Shown piece by piece: positions 10,880 to 24,610 of a DNA stretch of 64,000 nt (the stretch's first letter is position 1; each line of letters starts with the position of its first letter). The position numbers were made by a program, and so were the translations under genes. The stretch comes from Platerodrilus igneus (lineage: Eukaryota > Arthropoda > Insecta > Coleoptera > Lycidae): the NCBI GenBank assembly GCA_036346225.1, contig JARFIW010001082.1, positions 1,674,001 through 1,738,000 of the forward strand. The letters are read 5' to 3'. Below the pieces are notes generated by a model. That model did no database searches, was not told the origin of the DNA, and was given only the letters and a program-made list of their open reading frames with translations.

Positions 10880-13800
10880 CTACAAAAATAATATAACATA
10901 AGAAACCAAATTAAAAATATAACTTACGGTAATTCTGCTAAACTTTCATATCCACCAAGACTTTCAGCCAAAGTAAATACTTTAAGATGTGTTACAACTG
11001 TTTGAGCTTCTTTAAGACCTCCTTTAACATATACAGTAACCATACCACTATGTCCTGATGTTTGTCTTTTAAACAGTTCATGTTGGGGATGAGAGGGTAA
11101 TCCTAAGTAATAAGTTAATATGAAGTAATAGAGCATAATGTATTATATACCGGGGTGTATTACTTTCTCGACTTTAGGATGTTTTAATAAATATTGAGCT
11201 ACTGCTAGCCCGTTGATGTTGTGTTGTTTCATACGAACTGCTAATGTTTTTAAACCACGATTTACTTGAGAACAATCAAATGGTGAAGGAACAATTCCCA
11301 TGGCTAAGATTTTAAATAGTAGTTAAATACATAAAAAAATAAATATACCATTTTGAAGGAAACGCAACTGCTCGTGAAGTTCGCTGTCATTAAGTACTAT
11401 TGCTCCCATAACTATATCAGAATGTCCATTCATATATTTGGTTAATGAATGAACTACTACATCAGCACCTAATTCCAAAGGTCTTTGTAAGTAAGGCGTA
11501 AGAAAAGTATTATCCACAATCAATATAATATTATTCCGTTTTGTTATTTCTGCTGCTGCTTTAATGTCAATAACTTTTAGAAGTGGATTAGTTGGTGTTT
11601 CAATCCATACCATCTGAAATGAATAATAAATTTCAGTAATTCTGTATTTGTACTATTATTTTATAATAGTTATTTATGTAACCATTGAAACAAGACAAAT
11701 TTTATTTAAGGAATGTAATATTTGCCAAATGGTGTAAGTTTTACAAATTACAAGAGTCAAATAATATGTCTTTTCATGATATGCTACATACAATGTTTTA
11801 TCTAACCCTGCTTTAAAAGAAATAACATATTTCTGAATTGCATTATAGGATTTTAAAACATGCATCAGTAGTATATTCTGCCTTACAAATATAAATACAA
11901 CTTTAATCATTTTGCCTTGTTGCACTTTTGGCTGCACCAAATTTTAAATAGAATGAGGGGATTTTTCAATCCAGTAAGGAAAGCTTTTTTCCCATCCTTA
12001 AGTTATTACATGTGAAGCTTATGAATATAGTTTCTCATGAACCCGAGGACAATATCCCATGATTTATGGCATCGATTTCACATAAGCCTGCATTTCCCAG
12101 GTTAAAGGAATGCGATGTGGTTAGATGTTCAGTCATGAGAAGCGTGAGATAGAGAGGATACTACAGGCAACGTCTTGTAAAGCAAGGGACTTGACTATTG
12201 GCTATCGAAGAGATCGAACGTGTATGCACGTTGTTTCGGTCAAGTAATCCCTTCCGTGTCCTCATACCTATTCCTCTTACTTACTTTGCCTTTAGAATTT
12301 GAACACGCATAGAGGAAACTATCCGCACATGGATAATTCGTCTAATAATTCGATCCGTGGTCTGCGAAAGACTAAGATATAGGTTCGAGTCCTGTCCGGG
12401 ACCTTATATTTTCCATCTTTCTATTACTAGCCCGATTTGAAATAATCATTTGGGCTTTGCATAAAAGTCTACATTATTATTTCATTTTATTAACTATATT
12501 CCGACATAAATGCAACTAAGTTACTTTATACATCATTAGTAAGATCTCACTTAGAGTACGCTTCCCCAGTCTGGAACCCAAATTATAAGTGTCATATAAA
12601 TGCAATTGAAAGTGTTCAAAACAAATTCTTAAGTTATGCTGCTTATAAATTGGGTCTTTCTACAAATGAATTCATTCACGATGTAATGAATATATATTCT
12701 GTGGCACTGGTTTTGAAGAAATCACATCTATGCATTGTAGATCTGTGATATTTGATTTTTGTATTCGATATAGTTATATCTGAAAGAAACAATTCCACAA
12801 TGGAACAGGAAATTATTACCATTTAATTAGCTTAAATGCATTACCAAGAAATATTTAATAACAATATACACTCTGAAAATGTAAGGAACAAGTCATTTGT
12901 GTTGCCTAATCCATAGGCGGATTATATCCTTTCAGTTGTTAAAATTAAGATAGCGCTTGCGTAAATAGTGTCACGAGGTGACGCGCAAGACGTATGAGCT
13001 GTTCTTTACGTGGACGGTACGGAAAGCCAAACCGGCCATTGTAGTTTAACATGTAAGCGAAGCTGCAACTTATAAAGATGGGGGCACGGGCTCGTGACAA
13101 GTGGAGCCTGAGAATCAATATATCATGGTAGGGGCAGGAGAGGTGGTCATCTTGGGGGCCCAGAAGAGCTGTCATTCCTGTAGCTCCGGCAAGGCAATAG
13201 ACCACGCTTCCTCTTAAAAATGGTTAGACAGGTCGGTGATTGTTAACGGTGAGACCACAATATTTAAATAATTTTATACTAAAACAAAATATCCTTAATT
13301 CCTTAGCGCATGAAATAACCATGGTTATTTATATATAGTGATTGGGGCAACTGTCGTTAACGAAGTATGTAAAGCTTTTGTTCGATGTTTCTTGGCATCA
13401 AATTTGTAAGCAGGATCCGGAACATGTGCATCGCAGTTCGATAGCAAGAGGTAACTTCTTCATTAAGCACAGGTATTAAAACTTTCAGTTCCTATGTTTG
13501 TCAGACTTTTAAAAGTGTTCACATAAAATTTTAATAGAGGATTGCTTAATCATGCTAAACTTTGTGCATGAATAATAACGTGAAATATGATTGTTAGGAA
13601 GTACTAGAAAGGTAATTTAGTAAGACACGTGGAATATACATGTGTTTAAAGTATTGTGATTCTAAGGTCCACTTCCTCGTTTTTTAAAAAGTTCATTACA
13701 GATGTCTAATCTTTAATAAGGTCATTAATCATTTCTATATCTGAATAAGTTTGAAATTTTATTTACTCAAATTAGCTGCATGTGATTTAAATTTTCTATA

Positions 13801-16800
13801 AAGAAATGAACTAAACTGATGTGATATACATGTAAATCAATACACAGATCTGTCCGTTGGGTATCAGGAATCTTGTTTTGAAATATTATTAAAAGTAAGG
13901 TCTTGTTATGTCAAGACAGATTTATAAGAAATACCAGAATTCAATTTTATTATTTTGTATTTGTAACCATATTTAAAAAAGAACGAAAAGAGAGAAACTT
14001 TATTAAATTACATTTTTGGACTCAAGTTTTTTATATTCCATGCATAATTAATTTTAATAAGAATATCTTATAGAAAATAAATTTTTTGAATAATGAAATT
14101 AGACGAATGCTGAAATAATTTAAAAGCACAGATATGTTCCAATTAATTTATTCTAGATATCCATTTCTAATTAAAATACCTTTGGTGTGGTAATCTCAAG
14201 ATTATCCACTCATAATTATTAGTATGTTCTTTTATTGAAAGCACAAACCGTGTCTTTTTAATAGAAAATTTGTTGTGTACTTTTTCTTTCAGGATCATCG
14301 AGATTGAAGAGGTTGTAAGTATGTTCCAGAGGTTTCCAGATGTGTTAGTTCATTAAGTTGTAAGTTTTTTATGGTGCTTAAATCCAATGAGTTTCTGTAT
14401 CTTCTCATAGGAGTATTGAATTTCTAGTGTTGTCCATATAGATAGTGGCGCTCAATTTCCCTTTTTTCTTTCTATGTTAGCTTATTGTTGAGTTTATACC
14501 ATCCCCGTGCCCATTGTCATTGCTCACCCTTGGGGTAATTCCCAGACTTAGTCGCGAACAAGTAAAAAAGGATAAAGTTTCACTTGTATCCAATGAGTGT
14601 AGGCGAAGAAGGTTTCAACGTGAGAGTGACATCATTGATAAATTTACGTTCACTGTCTGATAGGATGTCCGTTAATGATATGTGTTATATTTACAAAATT
14701 TTGAACAGCTTCATTAATTGTCCACAATTGTTGCAAATAATTAATATTTATGTATCTCCTCATACATTCCGTGACCATCAACGTCTTTATATTCCGTTTC
14801 ATAGGAACAATTATGGATATTTTTCTCCATTGGCTAGAATGTGTCGGTTGATAAATAAATATCACAGGCAATTTGATATTTTTAATGTTTCAAAGGAATA
14901 TTTTAAGAAAGCAGTCAATAGCATTATATTTAAGTAAATTGATATAGTTACTTGTAAACACACTTAATGCAGAATTGTCAATTTCTGTGACTGGGTGATG
15001 TGTAAATGTGCAATGAGTTGTATTCCAAACTGGGGTATCGTGGAGTGGTGGAGTCAACTGTGTTGTATTGTTTTGTAAAGCTTGTAGTTATTTGTATTGC
15101 TATATTGATATTTTGTGTTCTTTTCCTTATTATTCACTGTGTACCATATATAATATAAATTGAATGTAAAATGGTGATTGCCGTAAATAAATAAATAAAT
15201 AATACATTAGTATTTATAAATTTACCTTGTGTAATCAACTACCTAGTATATTTACATATTTAATACTTGGCTTATAGCCGTAATTTTGAACGTCGCTCAC
15301 TATCTATAACTAACATAAGTAAAAAAAACTTGGCACTTAGAATTTTATGCAAAGCCCAAAATAATAATTTCAAATCGAGCTAGTAATTGAAAGAAGGGAA
15401 ATATAAGGACTTGAACCTGTGTATCTTAGTCTTTCTAGGACAATGCGTTTACCAATTATGCCACCGAGACCGATGACGACAATTGGAAAATTCACAAATC
15501 TAAATCGTGTACACAACTATACATAAACCTAAATTTCAATTACGTTTAGCATTTTTGTCAATCATATTATTTCATCTTATTAACTGTAGCACGTTAGTAT
15601 TTATCAACTTACTTTGTATAAAAAACTACCTAAAATATTTATATATTTAATACTTGGCTTATAGCCGTAATTTTGAGCATTGCTTCCTATCTATAACTGA
15701 TACAAGTCAAAAACTTGACACTATCAGATATGAAAAATTGGTCCTTCATAGCGCTCATATGTTTTAATTAAAAACCAGTGATAAATTATTATTATACATC
15801 CACCACAACTTTACAAGGGTTAAGTTACCCGTTTTGGATTGATGGTTGCTTTCTACTCTTCTTTGTACCTACCTGCTTGCTGTTTTATTTTACACGTTTA
15901 CACCTTCATACAATACAACTGGCTTGTATACAATAAACATGCCATCACTTCGGGAAAGGTATCTGACTTTCTTTTAAACAGCTTCCAATACTTTTATGTA
16001 AGCTTGTATTTCCTTCGCATTTCAAACATGTAAAATGGTACTGAATTTTATAAACCACTGCACGCTTTATCGGTGTTTTTATAACTTGCATATTTTACTT
16101 GTTTTATACATTTCGTATTTACTACAATGTCTAATACAGACAAAAATAAATGTACAGCTCTTAAAAGCTCCTTAGCATGTTTCATTAATTGCTTTAATTC
16201 GGTTTAAAATGCAGATTCTGATTTATAGGAATTACAAGACCATTTAAATAAAACTGAATTACTTTTAGATGAATTTAATACGGTTCAGTTACTTATTGAA
16301 AATGTAGATGAACAATGCAAATCTAATTATGCTACTTTACACACTCCACAGAAAGAGAAATTTAAAAATGATTTCTTTAAAATTACAGCAGCTGTCAAAA
16401 AATTTATTTTTAATAAAGGCACTACTATTGATGCTGTTTCTTCAAGCAGTATTCAGTGATTATAGTGGTCAAAATTCCACAAACTTTCGTTTACTGACAT
16501 TAGTTCTACCATCTTTTGATCAATGGTTATTTTTTAGAGACAGTTTTGTGTCAATCATTCGCTCAAATACTAGCATTTCTAACGTCACCAAATTTTATTA
16601 TTTGCACGTGCAATTGGTCAGAATTGCGGCAGATACAATTTAATTTTTAGAAGTATCTAGTCCTAATTATTTAATTGCTTGGAAATTAATCCAAGAGCGC
16701 ATCAAAGCAACTTTTAATTTACCATCCGTTACGAAAAGGTCTCACGAAGGCTTGCGACTACTTTTAGACGGCACACAAAAGCACCTATGTGCTTTAAATG

Positions 16801-19800
16801 TTCTCAAACGCCTCACTGAACATTGGGATGATTTGATTATATACTTAATTACTAGCAAATTTGATAATGCTGTGCCGCACTTGGGAAGCGGAAAACAAAA
16901 CCGATGACTTATCTGAGCTACAAAACTTAACCGATTTCTTAAAAGGAAGATGTTGAATTCTTGAATCTTTGCATGTCAATGTTGAAACGAAACCGCAACA
17001 GCCAATTGCACAACAACATATAAACAAGGCTTCTAAGTCCTTTGTTACAACATCTACAAAAACATGGTCTTTATGTAGTAACAATCACGCAATTTACTAT
17101 TGCACAGAATTTACATAACTCGATGACTTGAACAAATTAAATATGGCTAAACGCTTACGGCTATGCATCAACTGTTTAAGTGCTGGTCGTTTAACAAAAA
17201 ATTGCAAATCTATTGGGTGTCGTAAATGTGGAAAATTCCGCCATAGTCTATGTTTTAAAAATAATTTTGTAAATAGGCAGTCTACTTCTGTACAAAATAC
17301 TTCACAGAACAACCCTACTACCACTGCTGCTAATCAGCAACCCGTTACTACAACGCCAGCTGCACCTATTGTTGAAAATGGACGTTGATATTTAATATAC
17401 AGCTTGCTTGTATGCTTCTACATATTATAAAAACGTAGAAAGCGTCTGTCAAACAAGCGCACTTTCACTAAACAATTCCATGTAATCTATCTTTTAATTT
17501 TGCTCTTACAATATAATCAGTTTTAAAGCTTTCTTATTATTTTATGCTATCGCAATTCCAAAACACCATCAGGTTATGGGGCCCAGGTGCGTTTGCGTGC
17601 GTAAAATAAGTAAAAGTAATATATTTGACGTTTAAAATATATATAGTGACGTTTGTTGATATTTCCGAATCGATTTTGGTGAAAAACAAATTGGCTTGTT
17701 TTTCTAGACAAAATGAGTGTTCCGATGTCTGATATTAAATTGTACATTGACAAATTGGAAGATGTCTCTGGATGGCCTAAATGGAAGTGGCAAATGCAAA
17801 TGTTGTTTGTGCAAAACAAATTGACGAGCATTGTGGACGGATCGGAAGAATGTCCAACTTTAGAAGCTGGAAATGACGTCAAAAAAGCTAAATATGAAAG
17901 CTGGGTTACAAGCAATGCTGCTGCCTGTAACAATATAATGGGTACTCTGGGCAACAACTTTGTAGATTTGGTTCTATCAACAACCACAGCATCAGTGATG
18001 TGGACCAAATTATGTGCTCGGTTTGAACGCACAAGCACCCAAGGGCGTGACAGATTATTTCAAGAGTTATTTAACATGGCGCCAACCTCTGTAGAAGATG
18101 TGGCTCAATTCATTGCACGTGTGATGAACACTTTTCAAAATCTAAATGCAGAATTAAAACGTGGTAAGCGGAATGAGCTAGATGAATCCGTTTTAATCGC
18201 ACGTGTTCTAACAGCGTTAGAAAAGGATTCGCGATTTATAGATTTTGGGATATTTGGGAGGTTGTTCCAGAAGATAAACAAAATTAGATCTATTGACTGA
18301 AAACTGTGCGCAATAGAGCTGCGAAAAATTGAATCATATGATTCAGGGTCTGTATTTACGATTAAGGCTAAATCAGCAAATACGTCTAATAGTAAATTAG
18401 ACAAATCTGTTTCCTCGAATAATAAGAAACGGCGGGAGAAATTTATTGCAGAACAAAAGAAAAAGCGTCCGTGCAATAAATGTGGTAAGCTCGGTCATTG
18501 GGCAGCTGAATGCACTGTAACTGGATGCAGAAAAGCTAACCAAATTAGTGCAAAATTTGGTAAATCTGACGAGTCCGGTTTTACTGCCCAAGACGCAATA
18601 TCACTAAAAGAGTGTGATGTTTGGATTTGTGACTCAGGCACGTCGCAACATATTACCCCATACAAAGAATTTTTCGCGACGTATGAAAAATTTGTACCGC
18701 CAAAGATAATTCATATTGCAAAATCTAAGAACTCTATGCTGGCCTATGGTTGTGGGCGCATCAACGTAGAAATTTGGGTACATAATAAATGGCAATGCAG
18801 TCATTTAAATAATGTGTGGTTTGTACCAGACGCAGAAAAAAGTCTTCTTTCTGTATCTCGTTCAACGGATGTAGGACATGCTGTAACTTTTGATAAAACA
18901 TCAGTTATTTTTCGTCGTGAAAAGGTAACTACCCTTACTGGCTACAAACTTGGGCGAGAATATGTATTAAAATTACGTATGATTAAACCAGAGGTTGAAG
19001 CAATTGTTAATTTGGCAACTAATGAAGAAAGTATACAAGTCTGGCATGAAAGGATGGCGCATATTAACAAGCACCAAGTAAAGACCGTGTTAAAACGCAT
19101 GGGTATCGATATTCCTGTTGTCGATGGAGAATTTTGCGACGGTTGTGTATTTGGAAAAGCGCATCGGCTACCTTTTCGAACTCGCACTCATTTAGCTACA
19201 TCAGTTGGTGAAAATATACACGCTGACGTAATGGGACCTACAGAAAATTCATCATTTGCCAATAAACGCTATTATGTTTGTTTTAAAGACGAATTTTCAA
19301 AATATAGGGTACTGTATTTTATGAAACAGAAAAATGAGGTTGCTAGTTGTCTAAATGCCTATATAAATGAGTCAAAGACGTATGGGCACACCATTAAAGT
19401 GCTCCGCATGGATGGTGGTGGTGAATTCGACAATCAAGAGGTTCGTAATATTCTTACTGCAAATGGTATTTTATCTGAAATTACACCTCCTTATACACCT
19501 CAATTGAACGGTGTTGCAGAAGAGAAAACAGAACAATTGTTGAGCTTGCTCGTTCGATGTTGTCTTCGCCACGAATGCCAAAAGTTTGTTGGGCTGAAGC
19601 ATGTGCAACTGCTGTCCACGTATTAAATCGGGTAGGAAAATCTACCATTGCACAGAAATCTCCGATTGAGATATGGCGAGGTAAAGAATATGGTAGTCTA
19701 GAATATCTACGCATTTTTGGAACTGAATGTTTCGTACATGTACCGAAACAAAAGCGGCGTAAATTTGACAATAAAGCTATCGGTGGTCGAGTAGTTGGCT

Positions 19801-22800
19801 ACGTAAATGATCGTGATGGTTATCGCGTGTATGTACCTTCCAAAAATCAAGTTGTTTGCAGTCGTGAAGTAATTTTTAAGCCTGAACGTACGTGTTCAAC
19901 ATCTTGTATTGAATTATCACCGACTCCAACGGTTGTTGTTCCGGAGGAAGTTTTGAAACCTTGCAAAACCACTATCAATTCAACTGCATCTGAATCAGTA
20001 TCCGATTCACAAGAAAAACGCTATGAGACACGCAAAATTGAAGAACGTCAAAAGCCTAAGAAACTTGATGACTATTATGTTTATTCAGCTTCTGATGATT
20101 TTGTTTTCTCCGCTGAGGAATTTGTTGATACTATTCACCCTCGTTCTTATCGAGAAGCAGTATCTTCAGTTAATTCTGATAAATGGCAGGAAGCAATGGA
20201 AGAGGAATTACAATCGCAATATAAAGATGAAACGTTTAGCCCGGTAGGCGCGTTATGAAACTATTCGAGCGTGCTGGCTATCTCTGCATGCGATAGACTA
20301 CAGTTGCGACAATTTGATGTAAAACTGCTTTTCTCTATGGTGAACTTCATGAAGAAGTTTATGTCAAGCAACCAGAAGGTTTTGATGATAACACAGGCCG
20401 TGTTTGTTTTTAAAGAAAAGCGTATATGGACTGAAACAAGCGCCACGTTGTTGGAATGAAAATTTGTTGGGTTTATGCAATCAAGTGGAATGCAACAGAG
20501 CAAAGCTGACCCTTGTCTGTTTACTCGTGAACGAAATGGCAAAAAGCTGCTTGTGGCCATTTACGTTGATGATGGTCTTGTAGCAGGGAGCGATCTTGAT
20601 GAAATAACTATTTTCACAAACGATCTTAAGAAAAGTAGACGCTTTTGTGAATTTAGTTTTTAGATTAAATACTCAACGTTGGAGGAAGTGTTGAAAATGG
20701 ACGTTGATATTTAATATACAGCTTGCTTGTATGCTTCTACATATTATAAAAACGTAGAAAGCGTCTGTCAAACAAGCGCACTTTCACTAAACAATTCCAT
20801 GTAATCGATCTTTTAATTTTGCTCTTACAATATAATCAGTTTTAAAGCTTTCTTATTATTTTATGCTATCGCAATTCCAAAACACCATCACCTATTAGTT
20901 TGACCTTTAATACTTCTGCAAAGTTACAAGTTTTACTTTCCACTGCAGTTGTCACAGTTCTTGAAGTTTTTGGCAATCCACACAACTGCAGAGTTCTTTT
21001 AGACAACACAAGCCAATCAAACTTTATATCTCAACATCCTTGTGACATTTTACAATTGCCAAAATGCAACACAAATATTTCCATTTTTGGAATTAATCAA
21101 TTGAATCATAATGTTAGTCACATTGTCACAATCGCAAATAAATCTAATGCAAACAATTTTGAAACAACACTTAGTTCTTTACTTTTGCCAAACATAACTG
21201 GCCACTTGCCAAACACATACATTTGCCACACATGATTAGATATACCCAAAAATATTAAACTTGCTGATTTAAATTTTGGTCGCCTTGCTCCGTTAGATTT
21301 ACTGATTGGTGCAGACACTTTTCAGGATTTATTAGGAATTGGACAAATTAAACTTGGCAACAATGGTCCCATTTTACAAAAAAGTAAACTTGGTTGTCTC
21401 ATTTCGAGTAAAATTTACACACAAAATCCTACTTCTAGTACATTCCATTGTTAATACTCTTCTAATGATGCTTTAGAAGCACAGTTAACTAAATTTTGGG
21501 TACTTGAGCGTATCCAAAAACAAAATTATTTTCTGAAGAAGAAAATTATTGTGAAAATCACTTCAAACAAAACACATCACTTAGTGATTAGGGTCATTTT
21601 ATTGTAAAAATTTCAATTAAAGGACATGCACTTGAATTAGACTCTAAAACTACAGCTACTAAGCACTTTCTTAAACTAGAACAAAAACTAGAGAAAACCC
21701 AGAATTAAAACAACAGTGTCATGATTTTATACACGAATACATACAGTGGAACCACGTGTCACTTTGTAGTGATCAACAAGACAATTCTGCATTTTTCTAC
21801 CACATCATTGCATCTTTGACACTTCAAATATGACTAAATTGCGGGTCGTATTTGATGGCTCTGCCAAAACCTCATCTGGATATGCGCTGAATGATTTAAT
21901 GTTGGTCGGTCTAATATTCTCAGGACAACTTATTTCTTATTTTACTTAGGTTTAAAAACACAACATTTAAAAATGATGCAGAAGCTGTACCATATGTAAC
22001 AGTGTTAAGGTTATAAGCAAGAATTTTGCTATTAGAATCAAAATGCCATAAAATCTTTTGTGTCTTTATTCATGTCGTTATTCCTGTCGATACATTGTTG
22101 TAATATCACCGACCAATATTGTTGTACATTTGAATGGTTTTCGATCTACTGGGACTACTTTCACCTGTAATAATTACTACTAAAATTATTCTACAACAGC
22201 TTTGGAAACCAAAAATACCTTGGGACGAAACTGTTCCCACAGATTTACACCTGTTATGACAAAATTATTGCTCTCATTTGGAGCATTTGAACACACTAAA
22301 CATTCCAAAACAAATTACATGTTCTAATCCCATATCTGTTCAGTGTCATGGTTTTTGTGATGCGTCAGAAGCCATCTACCGCACTTGTATTTTTATACGT
22401 TGTACAGATGCACTTGGAAACGCTACTTCAAATCTTTATTGCACAAAGGTTACACCTTTAAAACTTATTACGGTTACTAGACTCGAATTATGTGGTGCTC
22501 ATCTTTTATCTGAACTTTTAAACAAGGTAATTAGGTCTAGTAACATACACTTTGAAAAGGTCCTTTATTGATATGATTCTACCATAGTTATCTCTTCGAT
22601 AAATACATCTCCACATATGTGGAAAACTTTTGTTGCGAACAGAGTCTCACAAATATAAAACTTAACAAATATTGATTCCTGGAAGTAATAAATACTTCAC
22701 ACAACCTTGCGGATTTATTGTCACGAGGAATTGATCCCAAAACCTTACTAAACTCGAAGCTATGGTTTCATGGTCCGCATTGGTTTACCTGGTCTGAAAA

Positions 22801-24556
22801 CAATTGGCCTGCATGCTCTTATCAACTATAACCTCCTGATATTTCAGAAATTCGTTCTACAATTTCAGTACTTATTTTGATCTTATAAATCAATTAGTTT
22901 TTTCATTAATTAAATTACAGTGAGTGTTTGCTTATGTTCTCAGATTTAAAAGCAATCTTTCACAAGCTAAGAAGATGCGTACTACGGGTCCGTTAACAAC
23001 ACAAGAGTTATCTGATTCTTTAACTGCACTTGTTAAAATTGTGCAAATACAACCATTTCCTGAAGATTATAATAAATTGCTTAAAATTGGTCAGGTCGGC
23101 AAGAAAAGCAAACTTTTAAGTTTGAAACCTTGATCAATCCACAAAGATTATTAGAATCGGCGGTCGAATAGAAAACTCTACTTTAATTTTCTTATAAACG
23201 CCCAGCGTTTTTACCTTCAGAACACTACTTTTCCATCTTAGTTGCTTAACATGAACATTTAAGACTGCTACACGCTGGTCCACAGGTCTTATTGGCCTCA
23301 CTTAGAGAAAATTAGTAGCCTATTTCTAGTCGTAATTTAGTAAAAATGGTCGTGCATAACTGTGTACAATGCTTCCATATTTATATAAAATCTGAACAAC
23401 ATCTTGCGTACAAGGCCTATGCATCCATTTTATTGCTCAGGTGTTAACTACGCTGGTGCATTTCCCCTTCCTGACAGAAAGGGTCGAAACTTCAAAATAA
23501 CTAAGACCTACATGGCTTTATTTGTCTGCTTTGTTACAAAAACTATTCGCCTGGAAGTTGTTAGTGATTTCAGAACTGAATGTTTTTTAGCAGCCGTTTT
23601 ATGGCGAGACGTGGAAAGTAGGACCAGCAGAATTCAAGCGAAAAGTATTGTCTGTAGTACTTCTAAGTGCTTTTCGAAAGTAGAAGTAGCAGGTATCATC
23701 GAGATATGCAAAGCAATATGGTTCAAAGTCGGCTGTCAGCACACGATCGATAAGACGCTGAAACAGCAGAAGCGCCATGAAGTCCAAAATACATTCTAGT
23801 AAACTGAAACAAACTTCGACCTGGCACTGTGAAAGCAGTAACAGGTTTAAAATCAGCAGAAAGAGGGATTTGCCAGTAGGCAGAACAGATGTCTAAACTT
23901 GTAAGAAATTTGGTATCACATAGACGGTCTAAAATCGTAGATATATAAGAAAGTGGATAAGCCTCTTTTTCAGTTATGCTATTGACCTATCGAAAATCAA
24001 TACAGAAGCAATAAGTACCATCTTTTTGGGCACCATAACAATAGGGTTTGACCATGGACTATTAGACGGTTCCACCACATTATTTATTAAGGTCTCATCC
24101 AGCTCTTTGTTGACATGACTCCATAACACCAGAGAAAGCGGATAATACCATAATTCGATCGGTTCGACAATAGTTTAATGTGATGTTCAATTAAACTCGT
24201 ACAACCTAAGGGAGTAATTTCATTAGAAGAAAAAGCATGACCAATTACTTTAAATAATTTTGACGGTTGAGTAGCGTTAAGATTGTCTAGTGTTAATGGA
24301 ATCAACAGACAGATCACCAGTCTGCAAAACAGGAACAACACCCATGGGTTTCCAAAAATCAATTCTAAGTATGTGTCTGTGCGACAGAAGGGACAACTAA
24401 GGCATCCTTTAAAATGTGTTTTGATTCTACCACGATGAGTACGCTAAGGGATCTCAAGACCACTGGCCACAGTACAGTTGAGTGTTCCAGATGGTTTTTT
24501 AGTGCTTATTTCTTGCTTAATGGTAAATCATCTCAAAAAACCCACAAATCAATTTT

Positions 24557-24610
<54 letters not shown>

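Larger units (their letters stand above)
17370..20890 (+). mobile_element. Ty1/copia retrotransposon, internally deleted, nested in BEL/Pao
   Basis: A complete LTR-to-LTR element of 3521 bp with 202-bp LTRs, a primer-binding site, gag, protease, integrase, a partial RT, and a purine-rich tract GGAGGAAG before the 3' LTR. Gene order (integrase before RT) defines it as copia-type. The internal region is shorter than in intact copia elements because part of RT and all of RNase H are missing, and frameshifts are present. LTRs that differ at only one site point to a recent insertion. Confidence 0.93.
16128..23600 (+). mobile_element. Decayed BEL/Pao retrotransposon, interrupted by copia
   Basis: Gag remnants (16128-17369), then protease, RT, RNase H and integrase remnants (20891-23600) follow the BEL/Pao order on the plus strand. 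The copia element at 17370-20890 interrupts them with a 5-bp target duplication. Joining the flanks restores collinearity between the gag zinc-finger region and the protease. The element is full of stops and has lost most of the RT palm. It ends abruptly inside integrase near 23600, where minus-strand gypsy sequence begins, and no LTRs were identified. Confidence 0.8.

Noticed and set aside
12700..15200. One continuous LINE from 12520 to 15203
   Set aside because: Both ends are LINE-like, but the 1.6 kb between 12.9 and 14.58 kb shows no LINE similarity and contains an LTR-end-like segment, so two fragments are safer.
15410..15480. A single tRNA gene on the minus strand
   Set aside because: The head has good A- and B-boxes, but the downstream tail matches the copy at 12310-12485, so it is a SINE.
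17574..18038. 154-codon minus-strand open frame
   Set aside because: It is antisense to copia gag, has no motif, and the plus strand reads clearly as gag.
24087..24362. Independent 91-codon minus-strand gene
   Set aside because: It contains a gypsy RT-start phrase ([15 protein letters not shown]) and lies next to an RT YLDD box in another frame, so it is a retrotransposon fragment.
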